Made by a program: the position numbers and the translations under genes. From Hydrangea macrophylla (lineage: Eukaryota; Streptophyta; Magnoliopsida; Cornales; Hydrangeaceae), in NCBI GenBank assembly GCA_033977485.1, contig CM066991.1:57779350-57843349 (forward strand): DNA of 64,000 nucleotides, written 5' to 3'. The notes below the pieces were generated by a model. That model saw only the letters and a program-made list of their open reading frames with translations, was not told the origin of the DNA and searched no databases. Of the stretch, positions 12,372 to 23,940 are shown piece after piece (the stretch's first letter is position 1; the number at the start of each line of letters is the position of its first letter).

Positions 12372-13811
12372 TTGAAAGCCTGAGAATCACATAACATAAA
12401 TAATTACGTTTGGGCAAAATTTACTATGGATTCGAGTTGAAAATATTGGTTCCCTCTACCATATTTGAAAGGAATCCGCCAGCAACCTGATACACCGCGA
12501 ATAGTATGACTCAATGGGAAGCCATATACTATCCATCATTTGTTCAGATAGACAATTGCCTTTTAATTTTACTATCCAGGCAATGTACTTTGCCTAATAA
12601 AATTAAACTGCTGACTTGCTTTGGTCCTATAAATAATAACAGTGACTCAGATGGAGAGGATATTATTATTTATAGCTAAGTGTATACCATCACTTAATTC
12701 TAGGTCAAGAGTTCTGTGAGGAACACCTCTGATGGAGAGGTGACCCACACCAACAATCACCCAAAACATTCTTTTAAAGAAGTTTGTACTGATGATTCCA
12801 TGATCAACTACATCCGATGGGGAGGATGACACTAGAGCCATCACATAAAATTAATCATATCATCTACAAACCAGTGATGGAGACCATGGGATTTATACTT
12901 GATAAATTCTCTCTCCCACTTAGAATTTTTAAAAAAATTTGAGGGTTATAATTTTTTTAGAAAAACTTTTAATTTAATTAATAAAAAATAATGGAATACT
13001 TGACAAGAATTAATTCATCCTTACTTGTGAAACCCACATGTGTAGATAATAAAATTATTCTATTCTCATGATTTTAGAAAATAAGTACTTATGTTTTCAA
13101 ATTATGGAATTAGTTTTATTTCTAAATACACATGTAGTTGTCCATCATTTTAAATTAATATAAATTAAACATGCAGCTAGACATCTGAAATAGGTCTAGG
13201 AACAATTATCCATGTTGTCCTATTTATTAAACATGAAACAATAATAATCATTCAATCACACATAAATAAGGAAACCACAATAAAATAGGAATCCCACTAT
13301 TATGGTCAAGCTGCAACTCTTGTGAAGAAATCTTCATGGAACCCGATTAGCTCTATGTCGCAACTACGCAACTGCCTTCCAGAACTGTTTTCTGAAATAG
13401 CCTCCAGAAATTGCCTCTAGATTGCTTTCTGAAACTGCTTGTAAACTATCTTCACGAACTGTTTTCACGGATTTACTTGAGATATATTACACAAACCCTA
13501 TGCCTCCATAAAGGAGTTCACATGCTATTTCTTTGCAGTAAATTAACCACACATCAATCAAGCGTGGGATCCAATACACACAAATCCTATGCCTCCATAA
13601 AGGAGTTCACATGCTATATTAAAACAGAAAAATTAACCACGGATAAAACCATCGTGGGATCCAATCACACAAAATCAGTGACCATAATAGTGGAATAAGA
13701 ACGCTGCAAAACAAGGGTTGGCACTACGTTCTATCCATCTATCAAAACACGCATAAGATCTGTTTTATTGGACAACATGGTTGCGTCCAACCCATACGCA
13801 GAATCAACGTT
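12372..13811 (-). other. Copia B untranslated leader
   Basis: AT-rich DNA between the gag start and the primer-binding site, with no supported gene. A direct repeat of about 50 bp containing AAGGAGTTCACATGCTAT occurs at about 13500-13530 and 13570-13620, with a GTGGGATCCAAT motif after each copy. Confidence 0.7.
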
Positions 13812-13823
13812 GCTCTGATACCA
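13812..13823 (-). other. Copia B primer-binding site (tRNA-iMet)
   Basis: GCTCTGATACCA on the plus strand is TGGTATCAGAGC on the element strand, complementary to the 3' end of plant initiator tRNA-Met. It sits directly inside the 5' LTR. Confidence 0.9.
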
Positions 13824-13824
13824 C

Positions 13825-15440
13825 TATTAAGAAACTGCGTTCCCAGAATCCGTTGACAGTGGGTATAAGTTGGTACTGCAAAAAATTTCATGAAATCTAT
13901 AATAACCCTACAAGAGCGGAACTAGGGTTACCTTGAACTACAAAATTGGATTGCTGTAGTAGACGATTCGAGAACACGGGCTCGATAACAGCTCACGATC
14001 TTCTACCGTATTCCTTTGCTGCCAGAATATCAAACTGAGTGTGGGCTCTTTTGAAATCCTTTTAGTTTTCTGCTCTTCCCTCTTTACGTTCTATTTTTTA
14101 TTCCCAGTTATAACACTCTCTTTGAATGCTATTGTAGTAGACGATTCAATCCTGATCACATTGATCCGACAAAGATGTGTTCGTCAGGAGGATCAAACGA
14201 TCTCCGATTTACTTGAATTTTTAACTGCAGCTCCGTCTCGACGTCAGTAACGTTGTGTAAAAAATTCAGCAACTTTCGATCAGTATCGAGCAGTCCGAAG
14301 CTCTTTTAGTGAGCGTTGTCTGACGCTAGCGATCTACACTCCTATGTCTCTTGAATGCTCACAGAGACTAGGGTTTGGTGGAAACCCTTCTAGAAGAAAG
14401 CTAGGAGGTCAAGGGAAGCTTAGAATATGAAATCATGCAACATGAGAGAAGAGCCAATGCAGCATATATATAGGCTACGATAGGGACCATAAGAAGTCAA
14501 TAAGGAATAGGCTTCCTTATGGAATTAGGAAACCCTAATTCGAACTGAATCAGATTCCTATTTCCATAAATTATAATTCATACCACTAAAGAATTATAAT
14601 TGCACTCCTACCCTTATCTCAAAAATATATTTCGAGCTCCATGTTATTAAATGCTTATTATCTCCCCATGTTAAGATTACAGATATCCATTAATTAAATA
14701 TAATTACTAACAATCATATTTAATTAATTTCTTAAAATTTCTTGAGATCCTCTGCTTAACTTATCTGATATGTCGGATACAAAATCCACCTGCAGGGTTT
14801 GACATAATCAAAACTTATAAGCTTTCTCAAGGGGATATCATCAATCCCAAAATTGAGACATGGATTCCATCATTAATTAATATCCACCACACAATTAATA
14901 TTGCCACCCAATCCAATGAGATATTGACCCATTTAAGGATCTCACCCTTTTAGGGATCAAAGTATAAATATCAAATGTACGTGTCTATAAATTAAATCAG
15001 GATTTAGAGCATAAGCACTCATAATAGCCATGAGGTATTAATTATCTTATAAGTTAGTATAAAGATAATTACCCCAAGTCGGTCATGTTTAATACACAAA
15101 ATGTACCAGCATGGTGAGTTGAAACTATACCGTTTCCCGCAGTCAAGACAAACCTACTACAACACCATGCTGCAGTCCTACCGATGGTGTGTCCAATCCC
15201 ATCTAAGACTGTAAACCAAAATCTTACATTCTCTAATATCTGATGGCCTGATCTTCCGTGTGTAAGCCGAACTCTACACACCAAACCACCTACTATATAG
15301 AATGAGAGACACTCATTAAATAAATAATATAATACAAACATTGCCCACACAGATTCTCATAAAAATGGATTAATTAATTTTATTAAAATGAATAATAAAT
15401 CAACTACATAAAGCATGGCTTTTAGTGTATATCCCTAACA
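13825..15440 (-). repeat. Copia B 5' LTR
   Basis: 1616-bp partner of 7006-8614. The inner end reads TATTAAG in place of TGTTAGG. It is followed by the right CTAGG duplication at 15441-15445. Confidence 0.92.
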
Positions 15441-15445
15441 CTAGG

Positions 15446-16440
15446 AACAGATTTGCTAGGTACTAGATTTAGTATGTAAGCAGTGGTTTCCAAAGAATAA
15501 CCCCAAAGGAATAATGGCAACTTCGAATAACTAATCATCAACCTGGTCATGTCTAAAAGAGTTCGGTTCTCTCTCTTCGCTACACCATTCTGCCGAGGCA
15601 TACCAGGTGTTGTCAACTGTGACAGAATCTCATTCTGTACGAGGTGATCAATAAACTCATTAAAGAGGTATTCGCCACCTCGATAAGATCGAATGGCATT
15701 GATTTGTGTGCCTAATTGCTGCTCCACTTTAGCCCTAAACTCTTTGAACTTTTTAAAGGCTTCAGACTTGTGCTGCATTAGGTACATATATCCATGCCTA
15801 GAGTGGTCATCAGTAAATGTAATGAAATACTCATAACCACCACATGCTCTAATATTTATTGGTCTACACACATCAGTATGAACTAATTCTAATAATGCAT
15901 TGGTCCTATTGCCCTTTGCATAAAAGGCCCTTTTGGTCATCTTACCCTCTAAACAAGACTCGCAGACTTCCATTGGTTTGAGAACTAAATTACCTAAGAC
16001 CCCTTCTTTGACTAGTCTGCCAATCCTATTTAAATTGATATGGCCAAGCCTCATATGCCAAAACTTTGTTGGATTAGTGGAAGGTTCTTTTCTTTTAGGT
16101 TCCATGCAAGAATCTTTTGAAATATTAAGAGTAATCACATACAAACCATTTGATTTATCACCAAAATATATAAAAGAACCATTTCTTTTAATCATAACTT
16201 CAGTTCCAAAATGAAAAGAATAACCATTATTCGATAAATTAGAAATTGAAATTAAATTACGTCTCATGGAAGGGACGTAACGTACATCTGATAAAATCAA
16301 AATTATATTGTCTAAAAATTCTAAAGCTACTACTCCTACTGAAACTGTAGAAATAGTTACACTGGAACCCAGAGTCAGCACGATCTCCCCATCACTGTAT
16401 TTCCTGGTTAATCTGAACCCCTACAATGAATTAAAGATAT
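15446..16440 (-). pseudogene. Copia C integrase and GAG-pre-integrase, catalytic residues lost
   Basis: The open piece 15422-16381 on the minus strand covers the GAG-pre-integrase domain (FWHMRLGHINLNRIGRL, CESCLEGKMTKRAF) and the rve integrase core. The first catalytic Asp remains (LVHTDVC). The second position reads R-S-Y-R-G-G-E-Y, with Tyr in place of the expected Asp, and the Glu position reads N-G-V-A-K-R-E-N, with Lys in place of Glu. Two of the three DDE residues are therefore missing and strand transfer should be dead. The 3' end of the coding piece is cut by Copia B at 15441-15445, and the reading frame runs a few codons into B's LTR. The protease motif W-C-I-D-S-G-A lies just upstream near 16440-16470. 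Confidence 0.88.
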
Positions 16441-17400
16441 GGTTAGTCGCACCAGAATCAATGCACCAAATGTTTGAAGTATCCGTTATAAAAATTACTT
16501 CAATCACATATAATTCAATTATACTTTGAACTTTTGTAGCTAAGAATTCAGGACAGCTCTTCTTCCAGTGGCCCTTCTCACTGTATTGGAAACACTTTCC
16601 CTTGCCTTGGCCACCCACCTTCCCCTTCCCCTTACCCTTACCCTTACCCTTACCCTTACCCTTTCCCTTAGCTTTTGCAATCTTAGGGACTGGTCCAACA
16701 CTTGGACCACTAGTGGCCGCCTTCTTCCCTTTCTTGTCTTTCGGTGCAGGTCGGGAAGAGGAAGAGCTTTTCTCAACGTTCAGAACGTTGCCCCCAGGCT
16801 TGATCATCCCTTCCGCTGCTAGTAAAGAACTCATCAATTCGTTTATTGAAAAATTCATTTGATTTATGTTATAGTTAAGTTTAAATTGAGCAAATGAAGG
16901 CGATAGCGAGTTAAAGATCATATCAGCTTGGGTTTGTGCATTGATGTTAGCACCTAGGGTATCCAGTTCGTTTAAATAACCAATCATTTTAAAACATGTT
17001 CTTTGACTGGAGTCCCTTCTGACATCTTTGCACTCATTATCTTCTGCATGATAACCTGTCTAGCAGGCCTGCCATGCTCCCCAAACATTTCCTTTAGGGA
17101 TTTGATAATGGCACTTGCAAAATCATTCGACTGAAATTGGTGTTGCAACATACCAGCCATAGAGGCCAGAATGTAGCAACGGGCCATTCCATTCGATTTC
17201 TTCCACTTATCGAACTCGCGTCTAGTAGCAGCCATAGCATTTTCAGCGGGTTCTTCGGGGCATGGAATGGTAAGGACATATATGTGATCCTCCATTGTTA
17301 AAACGATGTCAAGGTTACATTTCCATTTTGTGTAGTTGTTTTCAGTTAATTTGTTCTGAGTGAGTACAGTGGCAAGTGAACTAAATGCAGATCCAGACAT
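16421..17400 (-). pseudogene. Copia C gag (frameshifted) with Lys-Gly repeat
   Basis: Minus-strand UBN2-type Gag starting at Met 17400 (MSGSAFSSLATVLTQNKL), with WKCNLDIVLTMEDHIYVL and MARCYILASM typical of TNT1-94-like capsid precursors. A one-base shift near 16984-16987, in the H-V-L-K-M-I motif, separates two open pieces (16984-17400 and 16421-16987). The second contains a pure Lys-Gly run of about eight dipeptides, encoded by a TAAGGG hexamer repeat (about 16627-16670). The nucleocapsid knuckle reads C-F-Q-Y-S-E-K-G-H-W-K-K-S-C, with Tyr in place of the second Cys, so zinc binding is probably lost. The protease start (I-D-S-G-A-T) follows in frame. A poly-A tract lies just upstream of the start (plus 17414-17444). 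Confidence 0.88.
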
Positions 17401-17401
17401 T

Positions 17402-17413
17402 ATGATTATCTGG

Positions 17414-17445
<32 letters not shown>

Positions 17446-19083
17446 AGACAAAATAAATATGGATATTAGAATTTGACAATTGAAAATAAAGAATCCTTAA
17501 AACTCTTATTTAAAACAAAGTCGCCGGAATATCGAAACGAAAGAATAAAGCCTCCTTGTGGTGGTCAATATTCGATCTTTCGATTAATCATGACTTATCC
17601 GCTATGCAACTCTTGCAAAACAAGTTATGACTCCCGAACCTATTTGATCTCTAAGTTTCTGAATAATGCCCCGTATGGGATCCCTTATCCATAGCTTAGC
17701 TAGTGTGTACCATTAACTAGGATCCAATCACAACCGCCTCAAGTAGTGCCTCCTTGCCGTGGTCACCCTCTAACACGTCTGATTGATCCTATCCATAGGA
17801 AGTTCACATCTAGTAACCAATTAGTAGTGTATCCTCCGTATGGAATGATCACCCCTAGCGAGGTGACACAGAACGCACTACTCATCTTACAGTGAACTGT
17901 TAATGGAAGACCGTGGGTGTTGTTAACAAGACCCTCTCTACTAGATTTAATAGTAAATGATTTTGCTTTTGTAAAAATTGTTTCTACACATTACCCATAA
18001 ACATCTAATGTTTACTAATGCATTGAAAATGGATTTTGATTTTGATTTTAAATAACTTGTTTTAAGTGCATGCAAGTAGAAACAATGTATAAAACGCCAA
18101 TCACAAACCAAGTACATAAAACAAAAAAACTAAAATAGAAATTAAGGCATTCATATGCCTCTATCTCCCATGGCTCTATCTCTATAGAACCTCCTCTTGG
18201 TTTGGTCGCCTCTGGCTTCATCTTCATGGACAATGGCTTCTCTTCCTTCTTCATGAACTTTCTAATTCTATTACATTGGTCCTATGCTTCTTTCAAAGCT
18301 TATAATTTATCTAGAAATAGAAAATAACAATAAAATAAAAACGGCTAAGAAAACTGGTGCGATTTTCCTTTTCATAGGATTGAAGTCGCAACGCCCTTTA
18401 CATATGCCTTAAAACCAAACCAAAACAAATACATCATGCACCAATCTTAAAACATTTAAATGTAAATTTGAAGTTCTTTGGTGCCATGGGAGATATCGGA
18501 CTTATCCTTGCTGCAAGGTTAGACATACATACACCCACGCATGCATATATAACAATATATTTAGCTGGAAGTCCTAGATGACATGCATACTTCATAAATC
18601 GATTTTATGAATGTCTTAGTCTCAAAAAACTGTAAATCATATTCTCTGTTTGACCCAAGCGATTGCCCATAGTGGTAATCGATTGCCATCCCAATCGATT
18701 GGGTATGAACACCAATCGATTGAAAGAAAGCAGTAAGAAAAATTTTAAACTCTTAAAAAAACTGTTTATTATAACATTGCCAGATTTATAAAAATTTCAG
18801 AGAACATATTCTGGACAAAATAGTGTTAATCGATTGGATCTATACACCAATCGATTGCTACCAAAGATCAATTGCCAAACGATTGGATCTATACACCAAT
18901 CGATTGCCAACAAAAGACAATCGATTGGTACCTTTTTGATCCAGAAATTCACAGATCTATTTTTATAAACTAAACGATCATAAAAACACGTTTCTGTGAT
19001 TACAGATTTATGAATACAACTAAAACTCTGCATGTAATCACATCTAGACTTCGAAAACACGTTACTAGATTCATATAAGCGAG
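17402..19083 (-). other. Copia C leader with palindrome array and hairpin
   Basis: Untranslated leader between the primer site and gag, with no gene. It contains about ten copies of the ATCGAT-core palindrome at 18655-18935 (mostly CCAATCGATTG) and a stem TGCGATTT...AAGTCGCA at 18358-18390 that is shared in position with Copia A and D. A block with GGATCC and GGAAGTTCACATCTAGTAAC also recurs in the A and D leaders. Confidence 0.8.
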
Positions 19084-19095
19084 GCTCTGATACCA
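19084..19095 (-). other. Copia C primer-binding site (tRNA-iMet)
   Basis: GCTCTGATACCA on the plus strand, i.e. TGGTATCAGAGC on the element strand, two bases inside the 5' LTR. Confidence 0.9.
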
Positions 19096-19097
19096 AT

Positions 19098-20553
19098 TGT
19101 AGGAAATAAATTATTAAAATCTGATTTATGCAACAAAAAATTAAGTTTCAAAAAAATTTTGCAAGCAGAATCTACTTCTCATGTAAATCTAGTTACGTGT
19201 AGAGAAGAAGACTACCTTAAAGGCCTTGAACCCAATTCTGAATGCTTCAAAACTTTGATTGGTTTTCCTTCTCTGAATATCTAGCAGCTTCCTCTAGATT
19301 GTCTTCACTCCTATGTCTCCGTTGGATGCACGTGTGAAGACTAGAACTTGTGGGAGTTCAACTATAGAGAGAAAAGGCAAATGGAATACTATAAAACTTA
19401 TTCTGGAGACCTAGGGCTTCAAAAACAACGAGTAAAATAATTTTGCACGTAGATCTCCTATTTATAAATAATTCCACAAACCTTGGGTCCAATCAATTAC
19501 CATTAATGGCAATCGATTGCCATCCCAGTCGATTGGTATGATACCAATCGATTAGATTGCTTCCAATCGATTGGTCTCCTTCTCTCTTGTCTTCTTACAT
19601 CCTTTGGAGCTCAGAGTGGGACCTCCTAGGTTTCTTATTATTGGCTCTGATTAGTTATTAATTCCCCTGACCAAACTCTTTTATCAGCAGATCAACTAAC
19701 TAATCAGTCAACGTTTACTCCACTATAAAATGATAACTGAACTCCAACGCAAAGGAATAAATCTGAAGCGATATCTAGACTTGTATGGTGTACTAATGTC
19801 CCTGTACTGTCAACATTCATAATCATATTCAGGTAATCGGATAACTATTTTTGTCAACCTGAGTGATGATTATATCTTCCATTGCTTGAGTCTCATTCAC
19901 CACTCATGATTACCAAACATGTTGATAACTACTTATCAACAAGATTGCAGTTCTCAGTAATCAACTTGGTGATACTCTTAAGGGAATGCTTACTCTTTAT
20001 CAGAGGGTAGATTCGATCTTGACAATATATGTTCACAACCCTATGAACATGACATACCCAAGATACCCAGGTGTTGATCTTTAAGACCTCACTGATTGGT
20101 AAGTCAAAGCAGCCATATCCATAGTCTGTGTTCATAATCGTCTCAAGATTGAGAACTCATACCTTATACAAGTTATGAGTTCCTATCGACTGTTGACAGT
20201 ATTAAGTGTCAATAGGAAAGCCCAGGTCCATCAATGTACTATAAGCACTAGCATATTAACTACGAGTTACACTCTAGTGATTGAGATTCATCACTCCATC
20301 CAATAGTAGTTAATCATGCTACAGTGTAAACCTAATGAGATATCCAGTCTCATTATCCACTATGACAAATTCTAAATATCAAAGAATAGTAATTCATATC
20401 TCATACATACACGAATTATTTACTATGATACTTAAGGATCAATAATCATCTCATGAAAAAAAACATACACAATGAAATGTAAAGCTGATATCCAAATATT
20501 AAAGTGTCAATGTCTCATACATAAAGTAATGGTTTGAGGGCACAAACCCAACA
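19098..20553 (-). repeat. Copia C 5' LTR
   Basis: 1456 bp with TG...CA ends. On the minus strand a TATA box (TATAAATA) lies at about 19459-19466, and 4-5 ATCGAT-core palindromes (CCAATCGATTGG type) occupy about 19494-19570 directly upstream of it. It shares the terminal motif GCCCTCAAACC with Copia A and D LTRs. Confidence 0.92.
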
Positions 20554-20558
20554 ACATA

Positions 20559-20763
20559 TACCAGATAATATCAAATAACATTTAATCACATAAATGCCAT
20601 TTAATCACGTCAGTTCCTCATTGATCGTTCAATCCTCGTGTCCTCGATTGACACTCACCGTTGACCCACATCAACAACTTTCATAATTAATAATCCACAT
20701 TAATAATTCCATTTAAAATATTGATGCATTTAAAACAAATGATTTTCCATGATGGGCATGACA
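20559..20763 (-). repeat. LTR X, proximal part (5' end of the LTR on the minus strand)
   Basis: Continuation of 2597-2989 after Copia C, homologous to about 58720-58909. The LTR starts TGTCATGCCC on the minus strand at 20763. The adjacent minus-strand sequence (20764-20790) contains GGAGGGGAGTGT, a plausible polypurine tract, so this is the 3' LTR of a minus-strand chromovirus-type element. Confidence 0.75.
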
Positions 20764-20802
20764 ACACTCCCCTCCAAAAAGGAAGTTTGTCCACAAACCT
20801 AT

Positions 20803-22301
20803 TGATGGGAAAATAGGTTTCGAAAACATTTTTAACACGCAGCGGAAAAATAAAGTTTGAAAAAAACTTTTTGGTATGCCCGGATCTACTACTTATCAAT
20901 TCCATAGATGCGTATAACATGAGGGAGAAGAGTTTATACCTAACGGTCATGAACCCTGTTCTGATTCTCTTTTTCCTAGATAGTGCAGAAGCCTCCACTA
21001 GATGGTCTTCACTCTGATGTCTCCTTTGAACACTTTCGGAGAGGCTAGAGATGATGGGATCTCTAATAGGGAGGATAGAGAAGGTTTGAGAAAACCTAAA
21101 ATAGTTTTTGCAGTTGCTGGAATGAAGAAACGTCGATTAAAAGAATTCTGCACGTAGCTGCCCTATTTATAAATTCCCTAACTGACTTTCACGTTCAATT
21201 GATCGAAGTTGTTTTGATCGGTCAAAACTTTGATCGATTGAAGACTTCCGATCGATCGAACCTGTCTTGACTTCAATCGATCGAAACTCTTTCGATCGAT
21301 CGAACCTATCTTGACAAGATCCTCATGTGCCTTTCCAAGCATCCTAGTAGAGCTAAGAGTGGGGCCTCCAAGGTTCTTTATTGTTGGCTCAGACCAGTTG
21401 TTAATTCCCATGACCAAACTCATTGATCAGCAAATTAACCAACTGATCAGTTAATGTTTACTCCACTATAAAACGATAACTGAACTCTAATGTAAAAGAA
21501 CAAATCCAAAGCGATGTCTAGACTTATATGGTGTACTAATGTCCCTCTACCGCCAACATTCATAATCATATTCTGGTGTCAGATAAACTATTACTGTCAA
21601 CCTAAATAATGATTTCATCTTCCATTCCTTGAGTCTCATTCACCCCTCATCATTACCAAACATGTTGATAACTCTTATCAACAAGACTACAGTACTCAGT
21701 AATCAACTTGGTAATATTCTCAAGGGAATTCTTACTCTTTATCAATGGGTAGATTCTATCTTGACAATATATGTTCACAACCCTATGAATATGACATACC
21801 CAAGATATTGAGGTGTTGATCTTTAAGACCTCGCTTATTGGTAAGTCAAAGTAGCAATGTCCATAGTTTGTGTCCATAATTGTCTCAAGATTAAGAACAC
21901 GTACCTTATACAAGTTATGAGTTCCTATCGACTGTTGAGAGTTTTAAGTGTCAAAAGGAAAGCTCAGGTTCGTCAATGTACTATAAGCACTAGCATATTA
22001 ACTAAGAGACATACTCCAGTAATTGAGATTCAACACTCCATCTAATGGTAGTTAATCATGTTACAGTGTACACCTGATGAGATATCCAGTCTCATCATCC
22101 ACTATGTCAAATTCTAAGTATCAAAGAGTAGTAATTTGTATCTCAATTGTATGTATCTCATACACACTTGAAGTAATTACTATGATACTTATGGATCAAC
22201 AATCATCTCATGAAAGAAACATACATAATAAAATGTAAAACTGATATCTATATATTAAAATGTCAATGTCTCAGACATAAAGTAATGGTTTGAGGGCAAC
22301 A
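20803..22301 (-). repeat. Copia A 3' LTR
   Basis: 1499 bp, homologous to 28207-29703. On the minus strand a TATA box lies at 21164-21171 with about six TTCGATCGATCGAA-type palindromes upstream of it at 21190-21312. A 7-bp loss removed GGGTTTG at the outer end relative to the 5' LTR. Confidence 0.9.
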
Positions 22302-23933
22302 AACTCCCACTTGTACTCATAACCATTCAGGACAATATCTGAGACCTAGACAATCTAGATGACGATCAAAGACCTTTTATGACAAGGCCTTTGTAAACGG
22401 ATCCGCAAGATTGTCAGCGCTGGCAATCTTGGTGATAGTCACATCTCCACAAGAAACAATATCTCAAATTTGATGTATTTCCGCTCTACGTGTTTTCCCT
22501 TTCCTTGGTTCCTTGGCTCCTTGGACTAAGCCACTACCCCATTATTATTGTAGTATAGTGTAACAGGTGACAATGACGCTGGTACCACCTCGAGTTCCAT
22601 GAGGAACTTCTTGAGCTAAATAGCTTCCCTTGCAGCTCCACAAGTAGCCACATACTCAGCTTCTATAATTAAGTCTGTGATGTATTTCTGCTAAATGCTC
22701 CTGCAACTAACAGCACCACCTCCCAAGTCCGAATGTAGACTTCTTTGATTCTTTATCTGACATAAATTTTGAGTCAATGTATCCCACTAGAATTAACTCA
22801 CTGTCGTCAAACATAAGCATGTAATCTTTAGTTCTTCTTAAGTATTTAAGAGTATGCTTGACGGCTGTCCAGTGTGCGAGACCTGGATTTGATTGATACC
22901 TGCTAACTATGTCAACGGCAAAGCAGATATCTAGTCTAGTGCATAACATCACATACATGAGACTTTCCACTACCGAAGTGTAGGGAACTCCTGCCATACG
23001 ATTCCTTTCCTCCTGTGTCTTTGGACACTAGTCCTTTGAGAACGCTAAACCATACCCGAAAGGTAACCAACCTTTCTTCAAATTATCCATAGAAAACATA
23101 GTTAGCACCTTATCGATATAGCTAGCTTGAGATAATCCCATTATCTTTCGCTTGTGATCTCGAAAGAGCCATATCCCAAGGATATAGATCGCCTCTCCTA
23201 GATCCTTTATATCAAAAGTACTTGCTAGCCAAAACTTAACCATTGATAGCATCGCTATATCATTCCCGATGAGTAGAATGTCGTCAACATAAAGCACAAG
23301 AAAAGCCACCACTTTACCTTCACACTTCTTGTATACACAAGGTTCATCCAGATTTTGTATGAAACCAAATGATTTGATCGCTTGGTCAACTCCTAGATGC
23401 TTGCTTAAGCCCATAAATGGACTTTTGCATACCAAGTTACCTTTCCCACAAGCTCTGAACCCTTCTGGTTGCTATATATAGATGTCCTCCTCAAGATTGC
23501 CATTCAAGAATGCAGTCTTGACGTCCATCTGCCAGATCTCATAATCTAGGCATGTCGTAATGGATAAGAGTATTCTGATGGACTTGAGCATGGCTACCAG
23601 AAAGAAGGTTTCCTCATAGTCAATGCCCTCTCTTCTAGTATAACCTTTCACTACAAGCCTTGCCTTAAAGGTCTCAACCTTTCCATCAGATCCTTTTTTC
23701 CTCTTATAGACCGACTTACAGCCAATGAGTTTAATATTGGCGGGAATTTCTACAAGATCCCAGACCTGATTAAAATCCATAGATTCCAATTTAGTCTTCA
23801 TAGCTTTAACCCAATGAGATGAATCAACATCAGCCATTGCCTCTTCGTATATGGTAGGATCAAATTCAGATTCTATGGAGACCATTTCAAAAACTTCTCC
23901 TAAGAACATGTATCTATTAGGCTGGCTGACCAT
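22302..23933 (-). pseudogene. Copia A reverse transcriptase / RNase H remnants
   Basis: Minus-strand pieces of one RT_2 to RNase H region. 23472-23933 holds NQVWDLVE, TFKARLVVKGYT, DYEET and [18 protein letters not shown]. 23028-23435 holds the catalytic [10 protein letters not shown]. 22707-22997 holds a degraded P-Y-T-S-V-V-E-S-L-M and R-Y-Q-S-N-P-G. 22380-22700 retains RNase H-like fragments with stops. A deletion of about 8 codons after the KQASR-equivalent and several stops break the frame. The RT core Asp pair is still present but the protein cannot be made whole. Confidence 0.85.
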
Positions 23934-23940
23934 CCTCCCA

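Larger units (their letters stand above)
7006..15440 (-). mobile_element. Copia B: Ty1/Copia LTR retrotransposon inside Copia C
   Basis: An 8435-bp minus-strand Copia element with LTRs at 7006-8614 and 13825-15440 that are nearly identical by eye. The primer site is at 13812-13823 and one gag-pol frame (8615-12371) is broken by three point nonsense changes and a lost RNase H end. The CTAGG duplication flanks it exactly. It interrupts the integrase of Copia C, so it is younger than C. Its LTR family differs from A, C and D and lacks the ATCGAT palindrome arrays seen in those. Confidence 0.93.
2990..20553 (-). mobile_element. Copia C: Ty1/Copia LTR retrotransposon, nested and degenerate
   Basis: A TNT1-94-like Copia element on the minus strand. 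The 3' LTR is 2990-5048, the RT/RNase H remnant 5100-6600, the integrase is split by Copia B, gag is at 16421-17400, the leader 17402-19083, the primer site 19084-19095 and the 5' LTR 19098-20553. The target duplication ACATA is present at 2985-2989 and 20554-20558. Removing Copia B (8.4 kb) and the plastid insert leaves about 8.5 kb. Two catalytic integrase residues are replaced and several stops and shifts occur, so it cannot move by its own proteins. It sits in LTR X, whose unoccupied counterpart is visible near 58715-58735. Confidence 0.9.

Noticed and set aside
16627..16670. Interstitial telomere tract in Copia C
   Set aside because: The unit is CCCTTA/TAAGGG, not CCCTAA or CCCTAAA, and it is explained as Lys-Gly codons of gag.
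18655..18935. CRISPR-like array of short spaced repeats
   Set aside because: The repeats are 10-14 bp palindromes with irregular spacers in a plant retrotransposon leader. There are no cas genes and no uniform repeat/spacer length.
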